Under the pieces are notes generated by a model. That model ran no database searches. It saw only the letters and a list, made by a program, of their open reading frames with translations, and had not been told where the DNA came from. Both the position numbers and the translations under genes were made by a program. A stretch of DNA of 64,000 nt from Actinobacillus sp. (GTDB lineage Bacteria > Pseudomonadota > Gammaproteobacteria > Enterobacterales > Pasteurellaceae), in assembly GCA_020026155.1 (NCBI GenBank), contig JAHHQX010000005.1:1-64000 (forward strand). The letters are read 5' to 3'. Within the stretch, counting starts at the first letter, position 1. Every line of letters begins with the position of its first letter. Shown piece by piece: positions 51,021-60,495 of the stretch.

Positions 51021-51629
51021 ATGCAAACCAGTCCATTATTAGAAGAACTTATCGAAAAATTACGTTGTTTGCCAGGGGTGGGTCCTAAATCTGCGCAACG
51101 TATGGCGTATCATTTGTTACAACGTAACAGAAAAGCAGGACAAGACTTGGGGCAAGTTTTAGCAAAAGCTATGGCACAAATTGGGCATTGTTCGAAATGC
51201 CAAACTTTTACAGAACAAGAAGTGTGTGCGATTTGTCATAATCCTCGTCGTCAAGCAAGCGGTCTTTTATGTGTGGTAGAGCAACCGGTAGATATTCAAG
51301 CTATTGAACAGACGGGGCAGTTTTCAGGGCAATATTTTGTATTAATGGGACATTTGTCGCCGTTAGATGGTATTGGTCCGCGTGAGATAGGGCTAGATAA
51401 ATTACAAATGCGGTTGGAACAAGAAAAATTTAATGAAGTCATTCTTGCTACGAATCCAACCATTGAGGGCGATGTGACTGCAAACTATATTGCTGAGATG
51501 TGTCATCAGTATCATATTAAAGTGAGTCGTATTGCACATGGCATACCCGTTGGCGGTGAGTTAGAAATGGTAGATGGAACGACATTAATGCATTCATTTT
51601 TAGGACGTCGTGAAGTAAAAGAAGAATAG
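51021..51629 (+). CDS. recR: Recombination mediator RecR
   Basis: RecFOR pathway protein loading RecA at gapped DNA. 202 residues from the ATG at 51021 (MQTSPLLEELIEKLRCLPG). Helix-hairpin-helix LPGVGPKSAQRMAYHLL, zinc finger C-S-K-C...C-A-I-C and Toprim motif are present. No strong ribosome site is visible, so translation may depend on read-through from ybaB. Confidence 0.95.
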   Translation: MQTSPLLEELIEKLRCLPGVGPKSAQRMAYHLLQRNRKAGQDLGQVLAKAMAQIGHCSKCQTFTEQEVCAICHNPRRQASGLLCVVEQPVDIQAIEQTGQFSGQYFVLMGHLSPLDGIGPREIGLDKLQMRLEQEKFNEVILATNPTIEGDVTANYIAEMCHQYHIKVSRIAHGIPVGGELEMVDGTTLMHSFLGRREVKEE

Positions 51630-51670
51630 CCCAATATAAAATCTTACAAAACTGTACAAAAAATGAATAA

Positions 51671-51698
51671 AAATACCCCTTTATAAGGGGTTATTTTT
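51671..51698 (+). terminator. Terminator after recR
   Basis: AAATACCCCTT/AAGGGGTTATTT stem followed by T-rich sequence. Confidence 0.85.
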
Positions 51699-51897
51699 CG
51701 CAAGAGTGTAATTATTAAGCTAAAAAAGATAAAAATATAACTATTTTTATAAAAAAAATGATTTTTTATCTTGCAAAATTTAACTAATTTCATCAAAATA
51801 ATACCGATTTATAGGGATAAGACATTTCGTCTTATTAATTTTTTCCGTCTGTGTCGGTCGATACGCTCAGACATTAAACCACAGAAAGAGGTTCGTT

Positions 51898-52116
51898 ATG
51901 GAAGTTGGTGTTGTTAAATGGTTTAATAATGCGAAAGGCTTCGGTTTTATTGCGGCTGAAGGATCAGATGAAGATATTTTTGCCCATTATTCAGTTATTG
52001 ATATGGATGGATATCGTACATTAAAAGCAGGCCAAAAAGTTTCTTTTGAACGTGTGCAAGGGGATAAAGGTTCACACGCGACGAAGATCGTTCCTATTAT
52101 CGAAGAAAAAAAATAA
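51898..52116 (+). CDS. cspD: Cold-shock domain protein CspD
   Basis: 72-residue single cold-shock domain: GVVKWFNNAKGFGFI (RNP1) and DIFAHYSVI (RNP2), binding single-stranded RNA/DNA. Size and the IEEKK tail match CspD-type proteins of Haemophilus. AGAGG precedes the start. The upstream region from about 51700 is long and T-rich, as usual for csp leaders. A terminator follows. Confidence 0.92.
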   Translation: MEVGVVKWFNNAKGFGFIAAEGSDEDIFAHYSVIDMDGYRTLKAGQKVSFERVQGDKGSHATKIVPIIEEKK

Positions 52117-52135
52117 TTGGAGTAATGAATTAGAG

Positions 52136-52163
52136 AAAGCGCTCAAGAATGGGCGCTTTTTTT
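52136..52163 (+). terminator. Terminator after cspD
   Basis: AAAGCGC / GCGCTTT hairpin followed by a T-run. Confidence 0.85.
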
Positions 52164-52240
52164 ATATAAAAAAATTTATGTAACAAAAATAGCCCTTATT
52201 TATTAGATAAACATGCAAAAAAGCATAAAAAATCTCTGAT

Positions 52241-52287
52241 AAATCACGATTGGTTAAGAATAATGCATAAAAGACGTGATTTTTTAA
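52241..52287 (+). promoter_or_regulatory. Attenuator-like hairpin upstream of pheS
   Basis: AAATCACG (52241-52248) / CGTGATTT (52275-52282) followed by TTTAAT, about 80 bp before pheS. In E. coli pheST is attenuated, but I found no Phe-rich leader peptide here, so the mechanism is unclear. Confidence 0.42.
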
Positions 52288-52364
52288 TGGCTTAATATTA
52301 TTATCTATACCATTTTTAATTTGAAAAAATTATATTGGAAATTTTCACAAAACGAGAGGAAAGT

Positions 52365-53354
52365 ATGGAAAACCTAGCGGAAATTACACAACAGGCGAAA
52401 GACGCCATTAATGCGTTAGAAGAAAATCGCCTAGATTTGCTTGATGCATTACGTGTGGAATATTTTGGTAAGAAAGGGCATTTTACACAGTTAATGCAAG
52501 GCTTACGTAATGTAGATCCCGCTGAACGTCCTAAAGTTGGGGCAAAAATTAATGAAGCAAAACAAGAAGTTCAAGAACTTTTAAATGCAAAAAAACAAGC
52601 ATGGGAAGAAAATGCACTTAATGCACAATTAGCTGCAGAAAGCATTGATGTGAGCTTACCGGGACGTCGTCCAGAATTAGGTGGGTTACACCCAGTAACG
52701 ATGACAATTAATCGTATCGTGCAATTTTTCTCTGAATTAGGCTTTACAGCAGAAGAAGGTCCAGAGATTGAAAATGATTACTATAACTTCGATGCGTTAA
52801 ATATTCCTGCACACCACCCAGCGCGTGCCGATCACGATACTTTCTGGTTTGATGTTAAACATCTTTTAAGAACACAAACCTCAGGTGTGCAAATTCGTAC
52901 CATGGAGAAAAAACAACCTCCAATTCGTATTCTCGCGCCAGGACGTGTGTACCGTAATGACTACGACCAAACACATACGCCAATGTTCCACCAAATCGAA
53001 TTACTCTACGTGGACAAACATGCTAACTTTACGGAATTAAAAGGTTTATTACACGATTTCTTACGTGCTTTCTTTGAAGAAGATTTAAAAGTACGTTTTC
53101 GTCCATCTTATTTCCCATTCACTGAACCTTCAGCAGAAGTGGATGTTATGGGTAAAAACGGGAAATGGCTTGAAGTATTAGGTTGCGGTATGGTGCATCC
53201 AAATGTTTTACGTAATGTTGGTATCGATCCTAATGAATATTCAGGTTTTGCGGTAGGTATGGGCGTTGAACGTTTAACTATGCTTCGTTACAACGTAACA
53301 GATTTACGTGCATTCTTTGAAAATGACCTCCGTTTTTTAGAACAATTTAAATAA
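52365..53354 (+). CDS. pheS: Phenylalanyl-tRNA synthetase alpha subunit
   Basis: Catalytic alpha subunit of the (alpha-beta)2 enzyme charging tRNA-Phe. 329 residues from the ATG at 52365 (GAGAGGAAAGT site; MENLAEITQQAKDAI). Class II motif 2 (PGRVYRNDYDQTHTPMFHQIE) and motif 3 (GFAVGMGVERLTML) are intact. First gene of pheS-pheT-ihfA. Confidence 0.97.
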   Translation: MENLAEITQQAKDAINALEENRLDLLDALRVEYFGKKGHFTQLMQGLRNVDPAERPKVGAKINEAKQEVQELLNAKKQAWEENALNAQLAAESIDVSLPGRRPELGGLHPVTMTINRIVQFFSELGFTAEEGPEIENDYYNFDALNIPAHHPARADHDTFWFDVKHLLRTQTSGVQIRTMEKKQPPIRILAPGRVYRNDYDQTHTPMFHQIELLYVDKHANFTELKGLLHDFLRAFFEEDLKVRFRPSYFPFTEPSAEVDVMGKNGKWLEVLGCGMVHPNVLRNVGIDPNEYSGFAVGMGVERLTMLRYNVTDLRAFFENDLRFLEQFK

Positions 53355-53383
53355 GTGTATTGACGATATTGAAGGATTAACAA

Positions 53384-55771
53384 ATGAAATTTAGTGAAAA
53401 TTGGGTAAGAGAATGGGTAAATCCCGAAGTTGACAGCGATACGCTTTGCGACCAACTCACTATGCTTGGTTTAGAAGTAGATGGCATTGAAAAAGTAGCC
53501 GGTGATTTTACAGGTGTTGTGGTTGGTGAAGTTGTGGAATGCGCACGTCACCCAGATGCAGATAAATTACAAGTGACTAAAGTAAATGTTGGTGGCGATC
53601 GTTTATTAGATATCGTTTGTGGTGCCAAAAACTGCCGCCTAGGATTAAAAGTAGCTTGTGCGACTGAAGGTGCGGTTTTACCAGGTGATTTTAAAATTAA
53701 GAAAACTAAATTACGTGGTCAACCGTCAGAAGGTATGCTTTGTTCATTTAGCGAATTAGGCGTAGAAGATGGCTCAGAAGGTATTTTAGAATTACCAGCA
53801 GATGCACCTATCGGTATGGATTTCCGTGAATATTTAGATTTAAACGATAATGCTATTGAGATTAGCTTAACACCAAACCGTGCAGATTGTTTAAGCATTA
53901 TGGGCGTGGCACGTGATTTAGCTGTGTTAAACCGTTTACCGTTAAATCAAGAAGACATTAAAGTTGTGCCAGCAACTATCGCGGATAAAGTGGCGATGGA
54001 AGTGAAAGAGCCTGCTGCTTGCCCACGTTATTTATTACGTATGATTAAAAATATCGATATGAATGCGAAAACTCCGCGCTGGATGCAAGAAAAATTGCGC
54101 CGTGGAGGTATTCGTTCAATCGATCCGGTGGTGGATGTAACAAACTACATCTTATTAGCCTACGGTCAGCCAATGCACGCGTTTGATGCCGATAAAGTCG
54201 CTCAACCTGTACAAGTTCGTTTTGCTAAACCTGAAGAAGAATTAACGCTTTTAGATGGTAATACGGTAAAACTTAAAGAAAATACATTGGTTATCGCTGA
54301 TCAAAATGGTGCATTAGCGATGGCAGGGATTTTCGGTGGCGAAGCAAGTGGTGTGACTGCAGAAAGTAAAAATATCATTTTAGAAGCAGCATTCTTTGCG
54401 CCATTAGCCATTACTGGTCGTGCGCGTCAATATGGTTTACACACTGATTCATCACACCGTTTTGAACGTGGTGTAGATTTTGCACTCGCTGAAAAAATGA
54501 TGGAAAAAGCAACCGCATTAATTTTAGAAATTTGTGGTGGTGAAGCCGGTGAAATTTGTAAAGTAGAAAGTACAGAAAATTTACCGAAAATTGAGGCGAT
54601 CACTTTACGTCGTGAAAAATTAGATAATCTGCTCGGTCATCATATTCCGACTGAACAAGTCACTGATATTTTAAACCGTCTTGGTTTTGATGTCGCTTAT
54701 GCTGACGATAAATGGCAAGTGACACCAACAAGCTGGCGCTTTGATATTCAAATCGAAGAAGATTTAATTGAAGAAGTGGCACGTATTTACGGTTATAACA
54801 ATATTCCGAATAATGCACCGCTTGCACATTTACAAATTAACGAACGCCCAGAAAAAGAATTAAATATCAATCGTATTCGTCAAGCATTTGTTGACAGCGA
54901 TTATCAGGAAATTATTTCTTATAGCTTTGTGGATCCAGATATTCAACGCCATCTTCATCCAGAAATGGAAGCATTGATTTTACCAAATCCAATTTCTAAA
55001 GAAATGTCAGCAATGCGCCTTTCTTTATTAACTGGCTTGCTTGGTGCGGTGCTTTATAACCAAAATCGTCAACAAAGTCGTGTACGTTTATTTGAAACTG
55101 GATTACGTTTTGTTCCAGATGAAAATGCAGAAAGCGGTGTACGTCAAGAAATGATGGTTGGTGCGGTGATTTGCGGTGATCGTTTCCCAATTACTTGGGA
55201 AGGGAAAGGTGAAAATGTGGATTTCTTTGATCTTAAAGGAGATTTAGAACGCATTTTATCTTTGACAAAAGCTGGAAATCGTCTTCAATTTGTAGCAAAA
55301 TCATTTACAGCATTACATCCAGGTCAATCAGCAGCCATTTTATTAGATGGTGAAGAAATTGGCTTTATTGGAACAGTGCATCCAAAAGTGATTCAAACTT
55401 TAGGTCTTTCTGGTAAACCAGTAGTAGCTGAAATTAAGTGGTCTGCGATTAATGAACAAAAAGTACCAAGTGCGAAAGAAGTTTCTCGCTTCCCAGCGAA
55501 TAAACGTGACCTTGCCTTGGTGGTGGACAAAGATGTTCCTGCACAAGCGATTCTTCATGCTTGCCAAGAGGCGGGTGGTGAACAACTTGTGAATGTAACA
55601 TTATTTGATGTGTATCAAGGTGCAAATCTTGAAGCGGGTAAGAAAAGTTTAGCGGTCAGCTTAACCATTCAAGATACGCAAAAAACCTTGGAAGAAAAGG
55701 ATATTAACGCCGTGATTTCAGCTGTACTCAGTGCGTTAGAATCTCGTTTTAATGCCTATTTGAGAGAGTAA
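53384..55771 (+). CDS. pheT: Phenylalanyl-tRNA synthetase beta subunit
   Basis: Beta subunit with tRNA-binding and editing domains. 795 residues, in order: N-terminal EMAP/OB-fold (residues about 40-150), B3/4 editing domain, B5 domain, and C-terminal anticodon-binding ferredoxin-like domain (ending ESRFNAYLRE). Separated from pheS by 29 bp and from ihfA by 3 bp, a tight operon. Confidence 0.97.
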   Translation: MKFSENWVREWVNPEVDSDTLCDQLTMLGLEVDGIEKVAGDFTGVVVGEVVECARHPDADKLQVTKVNVGGDRLLDIVCGAKNCRLGLKVACATEGAVLPGDFKIKKTKLRGQPSEGMLCSFSELGVEDGSEGILELPADAPIGMDFREYLDLNDNAIEISLTPNRADCLSIMGVARDLAVLNRLPLNQEDIKVVPATIADKVAMEVKEPAACPRYLLRMIKNIDMNAKTPRWMQEKLRRGGIRSIDPVVDVTNYILLAYGQPMHAFDADKVAQPVQVRFAKPEEELTLLDGNTVKLKENTLVIADQNGALAMAGIFGGEASGVTAESKNIILEAAFFAPLAITGRARQYGLHTDSSHRFERGVDFALAEKMMEKATALILEICGGEAGEICKVESTENLPKIEAITLRREKLDNLLGHHIPTEQVTDILNRLGFDVAYADDKWQVTPTSWRFDIQIEEDLIEEVARIYGYNNIPNNAPLAHLQINERPEKELNINRIRQAFVDSDYQEIISYSFVDPDIQRHLHPEMEALILPNPISKEMSAMRLSLLTGLLGAVLYNQNRQQSRVRLFETGLRFVPDENAESGVRQEMMVGAVICGDRFPITWEGKGENVDFFDLKGDLERILSLTKAGNRLQFVAKSFTALHPGQSAAILLDGEEIGFIGTVHPKVIQTLGLSGKPVVAEIKWSAINEQKVPSAKEVSRFPANKRDLALVVDKDVPAQAILHACQEAGGEQLVNVTLFDVYQGANLEAGKKSLAVSLTIQDTQKTLEEKDINAVISAVLSALESRFNAYLRE

Positions 55772-55774
55772 ACT

Positions 55775-56071
55775 ATGACTTTAACAAAACAAGATATTGC
55801 AAAACGTCTTATAGAATCGCTTGGTCTCGATAAAGACGACGCAAAAATGTTAGTGGAAAGTTTTTTTGAAGAAATCCGAGCTTGCTTAGAAGCAGGCGAG
55901 GATGTGAAGTTATCAGGTTTTGGTAATTTCGAATTACGCGAAAAGGCATCAAGACCGGGACGCAATCCTAAAACGGGTGAAAGCGTTCCTGTGTCAGCAC
56001 GCCGTGTTGTTGTCTTTAAACCAGGACAAAAACTACGTAAGCGTGTTGAGAAAGCAATTCCAAAACATTGA
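55775..56071 (+). CDS. ihfA: Integration host factor alpha subunit
   Basis: DNA-bending histone-like protein; 98 residues (MTLTKQDIAKRLIESLGLDK) with the beta-arm GRNPKTGESVPVSARRVVVF. It starts 3 bp after the pheT stop, the conserved enterobacterial arrangement. Followed by a family A palindrome. Confidence 0.97.
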   Translation: MTLTKQDIAKRLIESLGLDKDDAKMLVESFFEEIRACLEAGEDVKLSGFGNFELREKASRPGRNPKTGESVPVSARRVVVFKPGQKLRKRVEKAIPKH

Positions 56072-56111
56072 TGAAACAACATCTTGGTTGTTAGTTATTA
56101 ATCTCAAGTCA

Positions 56112-56153
56112 CACCTCGATTTCACATAAAAATCATGTGAAATTGGGGCGTGA
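56112..56153. repeat. Family A-like palindrome after ihfA
   Basis: CACCTCGATTTCACAT / ATGTGAAATTGGGGCGTG arms. Nine central base pairs are perfect, and the GGGGCGTGAT right end matches the family. Likely terminator of pheST-ihfA. Confidence 0.7.
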
Positions 56154-56239
56154 TTCCTAGCTACATCTATAGATATCTGATCGGTTATCTTATCTTTGCC
56201 ATTTCTAAGGGTAAGCACAAATAACTCTAAATAATTATT

Positions 56240-56258
56240 GATAATGATAATCATTTGC
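56240..56258 (+). promoter_or_regulatory. Fur box upstream of sitABCD
   Basis: GATAATGATAATCATTTGC matches the 19-bp Fur consensus GATAATGATAATCATTATC at 17 positions and lies about 40 bp before the sitA start. It indicates repression by iron-loaded Fur. Confidence 0.85.
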
Positions 56259-56298
56259 AATAATAATGAAGCGCCTAATATTTACTCTAGGGAGAAAT

Positions 56299-57180
56299 AT
56301 GCGTTATTTATTTATATTGCTATGTGTGTTTTATGCTGTCTCAGCCTCCGCAAAATTAAACGTTATTACCACTTTCACAATCATTCAAGATATTGCCCAA
56401 AATGTTGGTGGCGATAAAGCTATCGTTAAATCAATTACCAAACCAGGTGCGGAGATTCATCAATACCAACCTACGCCGAAAGACATTATTAAGGCACAGA
56501 ATGCCGATTTAATTTTATGGAATGGATTAAATTTAGAAAATTGGTTTGAACGTTTCTTTGACAATATGCCTTCAATTCCCTCGGTGATTGTAACGAATGG
56601 TATCGTTCCATTGTCCATTTATGAAGGAAGTTATAAAGGAAAGCCAAATCCTCACGCTTGGATGTCACCGAAAAACGCCATCTTATATGTGAATAATATC
56701 AAAGAGGCATTTATCAAATATGATCCCGAAAATGCAGCAACTTATAGCGAAAATGCCCAAAATTATCTCCAAAAGATTGAACAATTAGATCAAAAATTTC
56801 AAACCCTCTTTGCCAAAATTCCCGAACAAAAACGTTATTTAGCGACCAGTGAAGGTGCCTTCACTTATCTTGCTCAACATTATCATTTAAAAGAGGCATA
56901 TTTGTGGTCTATCAATGCTGAGCAACAGGGGACGCCACAACAAGTAAAACGCCTTATCGATCTGGTGCGTACAAATCAGATTCCCGTGGTTTTCAGTGAA
57001 AGCACTATTTCAGATAAACCTGCAAGGCAAGTCGCTCATGAAAGTGGGGCAAAATATGGCGGCGTCCTTTATGTAGATTCACTTTCAACTGATACGGGAC
57101 CAGTCCCAACTTATTTAGATTTATTGAATAAAACTATGACTACTATTGCACAAGGCTTTGGAGTTTATGATGACAAATGA
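56299..57180 (+). CDS. sitA: Mn/Fe ABC transporter, metal-binding protein (SitA/YfeA)
   Basis: Cluster A-I periplasmic metal-binding protein. 293 residues from the ATG at 56299 (GGGAGAAAT site) with signal peptide MRYLFILLCVFYAVSASA. Metal ligands are likely in AEIHQYQPTP (His), NPHAWMSP (His), a C-terminal Glu (FSES) and Asp (VDSLS), the His-His-Glu-Asp set typical of Mn/Fe binders. Fur box directly upstream. Called yfeA in some species. Confidence 0.93.
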   Translation: MRYLFILLCVFYAVSASAKLNVITTFTIIQDIAQNVGGDKAIVKSITKPGAEIHQYQPTPKDIIKAQNADLILWNGLNLENWFERFFDNMPSIPSVIVTNGIVPLSIYEGSYKGKPNPHAWMSPKNAILYVNNIKEAFIKYDPENAATYSENAQNYLQKIEQLDQKFQTLFAKIPEQKRYLATSEGAFTYLAQHYHLKEAYLWSINAEQQGTPQQVKRLIDLVRTNQIPVVFSESTISDKPARQVAHESGAKYGGVLYVDSLSTDTGPVPTYLDLLNKTMTTIAQGFGVYDDK

Positions 57181-57973
57181 AATGATTACCGTCACTGATC
57201 TCGCGGTTCGTTACAACAATGGGCATTTAGCCATTTACGATATTAATTTTTCTTTACCTAATAAGATGATTTGTGCCTTAATCGGGATTAATGGAAGTGG
57301 AAAATCTACGCTTTTTAAAAGTTTAATGGGGTTAATTAAGCCACAAAAAGGGAAAGTAGAAATTTGTCAATTATCCATTAATAAAGCCTTAAAATCTAAT
57401 TTGGTATCTTATGTTCCACAAATTGAAGAAGTAGATTGGTCATTCCCAGTAACTGTTTATGATGTGGTAATGATGGGACGCTTTGGTCATATGAATTTTC
57501 TAAGAATTCCCACTAAAAATGACAAAGTGAAAGTACAAAATGCACTTGAAAAAATGGGAATATCAGAGTTACAAGATCGCCAAATTGGGGAATTATCGGG
57601 TGGACAAAAGAAACGTGTATTTTTAGCGAGGGCATTGGCACAAGAAAGTCGTATATTTTTGTTAGATGAACCTTTTACGGGAATTGATGTAACTACTTCA
57701 AATATTATTATTTCTCTTTTAAAAGAATTAAGAGAAATGGGGAAATTAATTTTAATTTCTATGCATAACCTGAATGCTATTCCTAATTTTTGCGATCATA
57801 TTATTATGTTAAATCGACAATTAATTGCTGAAGGTAATATTGCAGATACATTTACACAAGAAAATTTACAAAAAGTATTTGGTGAATCACATAAAAAAGA
57901 ACATACGAATGGAGCAGTAATTGATAAAAAATATCTTTGGCATATGACCAGTGGTGAGCCTTCTATTGCATGA
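57170..57973 (+). CDS. sitB: Mn/Fe ABC transporter, ATP-binding protein (SitB/YfeB)
   Basis: ATPase of the metal importer; 267 residues. Walker A GINGSGKST, signature LSGGQKKR, Walker B IFLLDEPFTGID, H-loop MHN. The start at 57170 overlaps the end of sitA by 11 bp with GGAG at 57160-57163; the ATG at 57167 is too close to that site. Confidence 0.93.
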   Translation: MTNEMITVTDLAVRYNNGHLAIYDINFSLPNKMICALIGINGSGKSTLFKSLMGLIKPQKGKVEICQLSINKALKSNLVSYVPQIEEVDWSFPVTVYDVVMMGRFGHMNFLRIPTKNDKVKVQNALEKMGISELQDRQIGELSGGQKKRVFLARALAQESRIFLLDEPFTGIDVTTSNIIISLLKELREMGKLILISMHNLNAIPNFCDHIIMLNRQLIAEGNIADTFTQENLQKVFGESHKKEHTNGAVIDKKYLWHMTSGEPSIA

Positions 57974-57992
57974 GGGTAGCGAGGAGATAAAT

Positions 57993-58838
57993 ATGAATTT
58001 ATTAGAGCCTTTTCATTATCAATATATTATTAATGCTATCTTATTAAGTGCTTTAATCGGCGGAATTTGTGCATTTTTATCTTGCTATTTAATCTTGAAA
58101 AGATGGTCATTAATTGGTGACGCACTTTCTCATTCAGTCGTACCAGGGGTAGCAATGGCATATTATTTTGAAGTTCCTTATGCTATCGGTGCATTCTTTT
58201 CAGGTATCTTTGCTGCCGTAAGTATTCTTTGGATAAAATCATTATCAAAATTACGAGAAGACGCCATTATTGGATTTATCTTCACAACCTTTTTTGCTGT
58301 TGGCTTATTAATTATTTCACTAAAACCTACTGCGATTAATATTCAAGAAATTATTTTAGGAAATATTTTAGGTATTTCACAAAATGATATTTATCAGGTT
58401 TTACTTATCGTTTTTGTTAGCCTTGGATTACTCTTATTTTTTTGGAAAAATTTAATGTTAATATTCTTTGATGAAGTACAAGCAAAGCTCGTCGGATTAA
58501 ATGTTACTGCGTATAAGATATTATTTTTCACCTTATTAAGTGCCTGTATCGTGGTTGCTTTACAAACCGTAGGGGCAATTCTTGTTATCGCGATGGTCAT
58601 TACCCCAGGCGCAACTGCATATTTGTTAACGGATAAGTTTTCCCAATTACTAAAAATTGCTGTATTTATTGGTGTCATTACTTCAGCACTCGGTGTGTAT
58701 TTGAGTTATTTTTTAAATGGTGCAACGGGTGGTGTGATTGTTTCATTGCAAAGTTTGTTCTTTATTGTTGCTTTTTTATTTTCTCCTAAATACGGTTGTT
58801 TAATAAAACATAAAGGAGTCGCGAATGAATTGGATTAA
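57993..58838 (+). CDS. sitC: Mn/Fe ABC transporter, permease (SitC/YfeC)
   Basis: ABC-3 family permease, 281 residues, about eight membrane segments, family motif WSLIGDALSHSVVPGVAMAY and the C-terminal VVALQTVGAILVIAMVITPGATAYLL. ATG at 57993 with GAGGAGATAA; 19 bp after sitB. Overlaps sitD by 14 bp. Confidence 0.93.
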   Translation: MNLLEPFHYQYIINAILLSALIGGICAFLSCYLILKRWSLIGDALSHSVVPGVAMAYYFEVPYAIGAFFSGIFAAVSILWIKSLSKLREDAIIGFIFTTFFAVGLLIISLKPTAINIQEIILGNILGISQNDIYQVLLIVFVSLGLLLFFWKNLMLIFFDEVQAKLVGLNVTAYKILFFTLLSACIVVALQTVGAILVIAMVITPGATAYLLTDKFSQLLKIAVFIGVITSALGVYLSYFLNGATGGVIVSLQSLFFIVAFLFSPKYGCLIKHKGVANELD

Positions 58839-59670
58839 TATTTTATCTGAACCTTTTACTTATGCTTTTATGCAACGCGCACTTTTCGTTGCCGTAATTG
58901 TTGCTACAATTTCTGCAATTTTATCATGCTACCTTGTTTTAAAAGGGTGGGCATTAATGGGCGATGCATTATCGCACGCCGTGCTCCCTGGTATTGTTAT
59001 CGTATATTTATTAGGCGTTCCACTTATTATTGGTGCGTTTGTAGCAGGCTTAGTTTGTTCTTTTAGCATGGGATATATTAAGCAACATTCTCGATTAAAA
59101 GAGGATACGGTGATGGGCATTGTCTTTGCGGGCATGTTTGCTATTGGGTTAGTGATTTTTAGTAAAATTGAATCTGATCAACATTTGTTACATATCCTAT
59201 TCGGCAATATTCTCGGTATAACCCAAGCAGATTTTTATCAAACCTTGATTCTTTCTGCAATGGTAATCATAGCCTTATTATTTAAAGGAAAAGATTTTGT
59301 GCTTTTTTGCTTTGACCGCAATTATTGCCATGTAGCGGGGCTTTCTCCGCGTAAATTACACTATTTTCTTCTAAGTTTATTAACACTCACTATTGTTATG
59401 GCAATGCAAGTTGTGGGAGTAATTTTGGTTGTTGCTATGTTAATTGCGCCGGGTATGACAGCATACTTACTCACTAAGCAATTCTATCAAATGGTCATTA
59501 TTGCTATATTTTGTTCACTATTAAGCAGTTTTTTAGGGCTGTTAGTGAGTTATTATATTGATGGATCGCCTGGCGCTTGTATTATCTTGATTCAAGCTGC
59601 TTTCTTTATAAGTGCACTCGCGATAACGCAACTAAAACATAAAATTCAAATAAATTTTTCCGAAAATTGA
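58825..59670 (+). CDS. sitD: Mn/Fe ABC transporter, second permease (SitD/YfeD)
   Basis: 281 residues, homologous to SitC along its length (WALMGDALSHAVLPGIVIVY; MQVVGVILVVAMLIAPGMTAYLL). Start overlaps sitC by 14 bp with AAAGGAG upstream, giving a heterodimeric permease. A one-armed family A-like remnant (GAAAATTGAGGCGTAG) covers its stop. Confidence 0.93.
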   Translation: MNWINILSEPFTYAFMQRALFVAVIVATISAILSCYLVLKGWALMGDALSHAVLPGIVIVYLLGVPLIIGAFVAGLVCSFSMGYIKQHSRLKEDTVMGIVFAGMFAIGLVIFSKIESDQHLLHILFGNILGITQADFYQTLILSAMVIIALLFKGKDFVLFCFDRNYCHVAGLSPRKLHYFLLSLLTLTIVMAMQVVGVILVVAMLIAPGMTAYLLTKQFYQMVIIAIFCSLLSSFLGLLVSYYIDGSPGACIILIQAAFFISALAITQLKHKIQINFSEN

Positions 59671-59736
59671 GGCGTAGCAATTTAGTAAAAAATTTGAGAG
59701 AATAACGCGCATACATTCATCATGAAGGAGCGTTGT

Positions 59737-60384
59737 ATGAAGCTTTATCTATACGATCATTGTCCTTATTGTGTTCGACCGCGTATGCTGGTTGGGCTTA
59801 AAAATTTACGCGTGGAAGAAGTCACGTTATTAAATGACAATGAAGCCACTCCAATGGCATTAATTGGAAAGAAAGTTGTCCCAATTCTTGTTAAAGATGA
59901 CGGGTGTGCGATGGGCGAAAGTTTAGATATCGTCCGCTATTTTGATGAAAAATTTGGTCCAAAAATTTTAAAAGATGAAGTTCGACCTGAAATCAAAGCG
60001 TGGTGTGAAGATGTCGGCAGTTATTATTATCGATTATTACACCCGCGCTGTATCCAGCTTGGATTACCTGAATTTTCAACGGCTGGCGCAATTGAATATT
60101 TTGTGAAAAAGAAAAGCATGAAAATTGGTAGCTTTGAGCAAAATATCCGAAATTCCGCATACTATATCGAAAAGCTAGAATTAGATTTAGCGCGTCTTGC
60201 TGCTTTAATTAAGACTCCAAATAGTCTTAACGACGAATTGTCTTATGAAGACATTCTCGTATTCCCGATGTTACGTAATTTAACTTGTGTAAAAGGGTTG
60301 CGATTCCCGCATAAAGTGAAAACTTATGTAGAAAATATGGCAAAAGCGACACATATTCCACTATTTTACGATAAACAACGTTAA
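59737..60384 (+). CDS. grxB: Glutaredoxin 2
   Basis: GST-like glutaredoxin with N-terminal thioredoxin fold, active site CPYC (residues 9-12), and all-helical C-terminal domain. 215 residues from the ATG at 59737, exactly the E. coli length; the ATG at 59722 contains the AAGGAG ribosome site and is not the start. Reduces protein disulfides with glutathione. Confidence 0.95.
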   Translation: MKLYLYDHCPYCVRPRMLVGLKNLRVEEVTLLNDNEATPMALIGKKVVPILVKDDGCAMGESLDIVRYFDEKFGPKILKDEVRPEIKAWCEDVGSYYYRLLHPRCIQLGLPEFSTAGAIEYFVKKKSMKIGSFEQNIRNSAYYIEKLELDLARLAALIKTPNSLNDELSYEDILVFPMLRNLTCVKGLRFPHKVKTYVENMAKATHIPLFYDKQR

Positions 60385-60392
60385 TGAATGGC

Positions 60393-60423
60393 AAGAGGAA
60401 GTCCTAGTGATTTCCTCTTTTTT
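60393..60423 (+). terminator. Terminator after grxB
   Basis: AAGAGGAA / TTCCTCTT hairpin followed by a T-run. Confidence 0.88.
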
Positions 60424-60495
60424 ATTTATGCAATTTTTTTTCATTTCCAGATTTTGCTAAAATAACATAACTTTATTCTTAATCACGCATACGTT

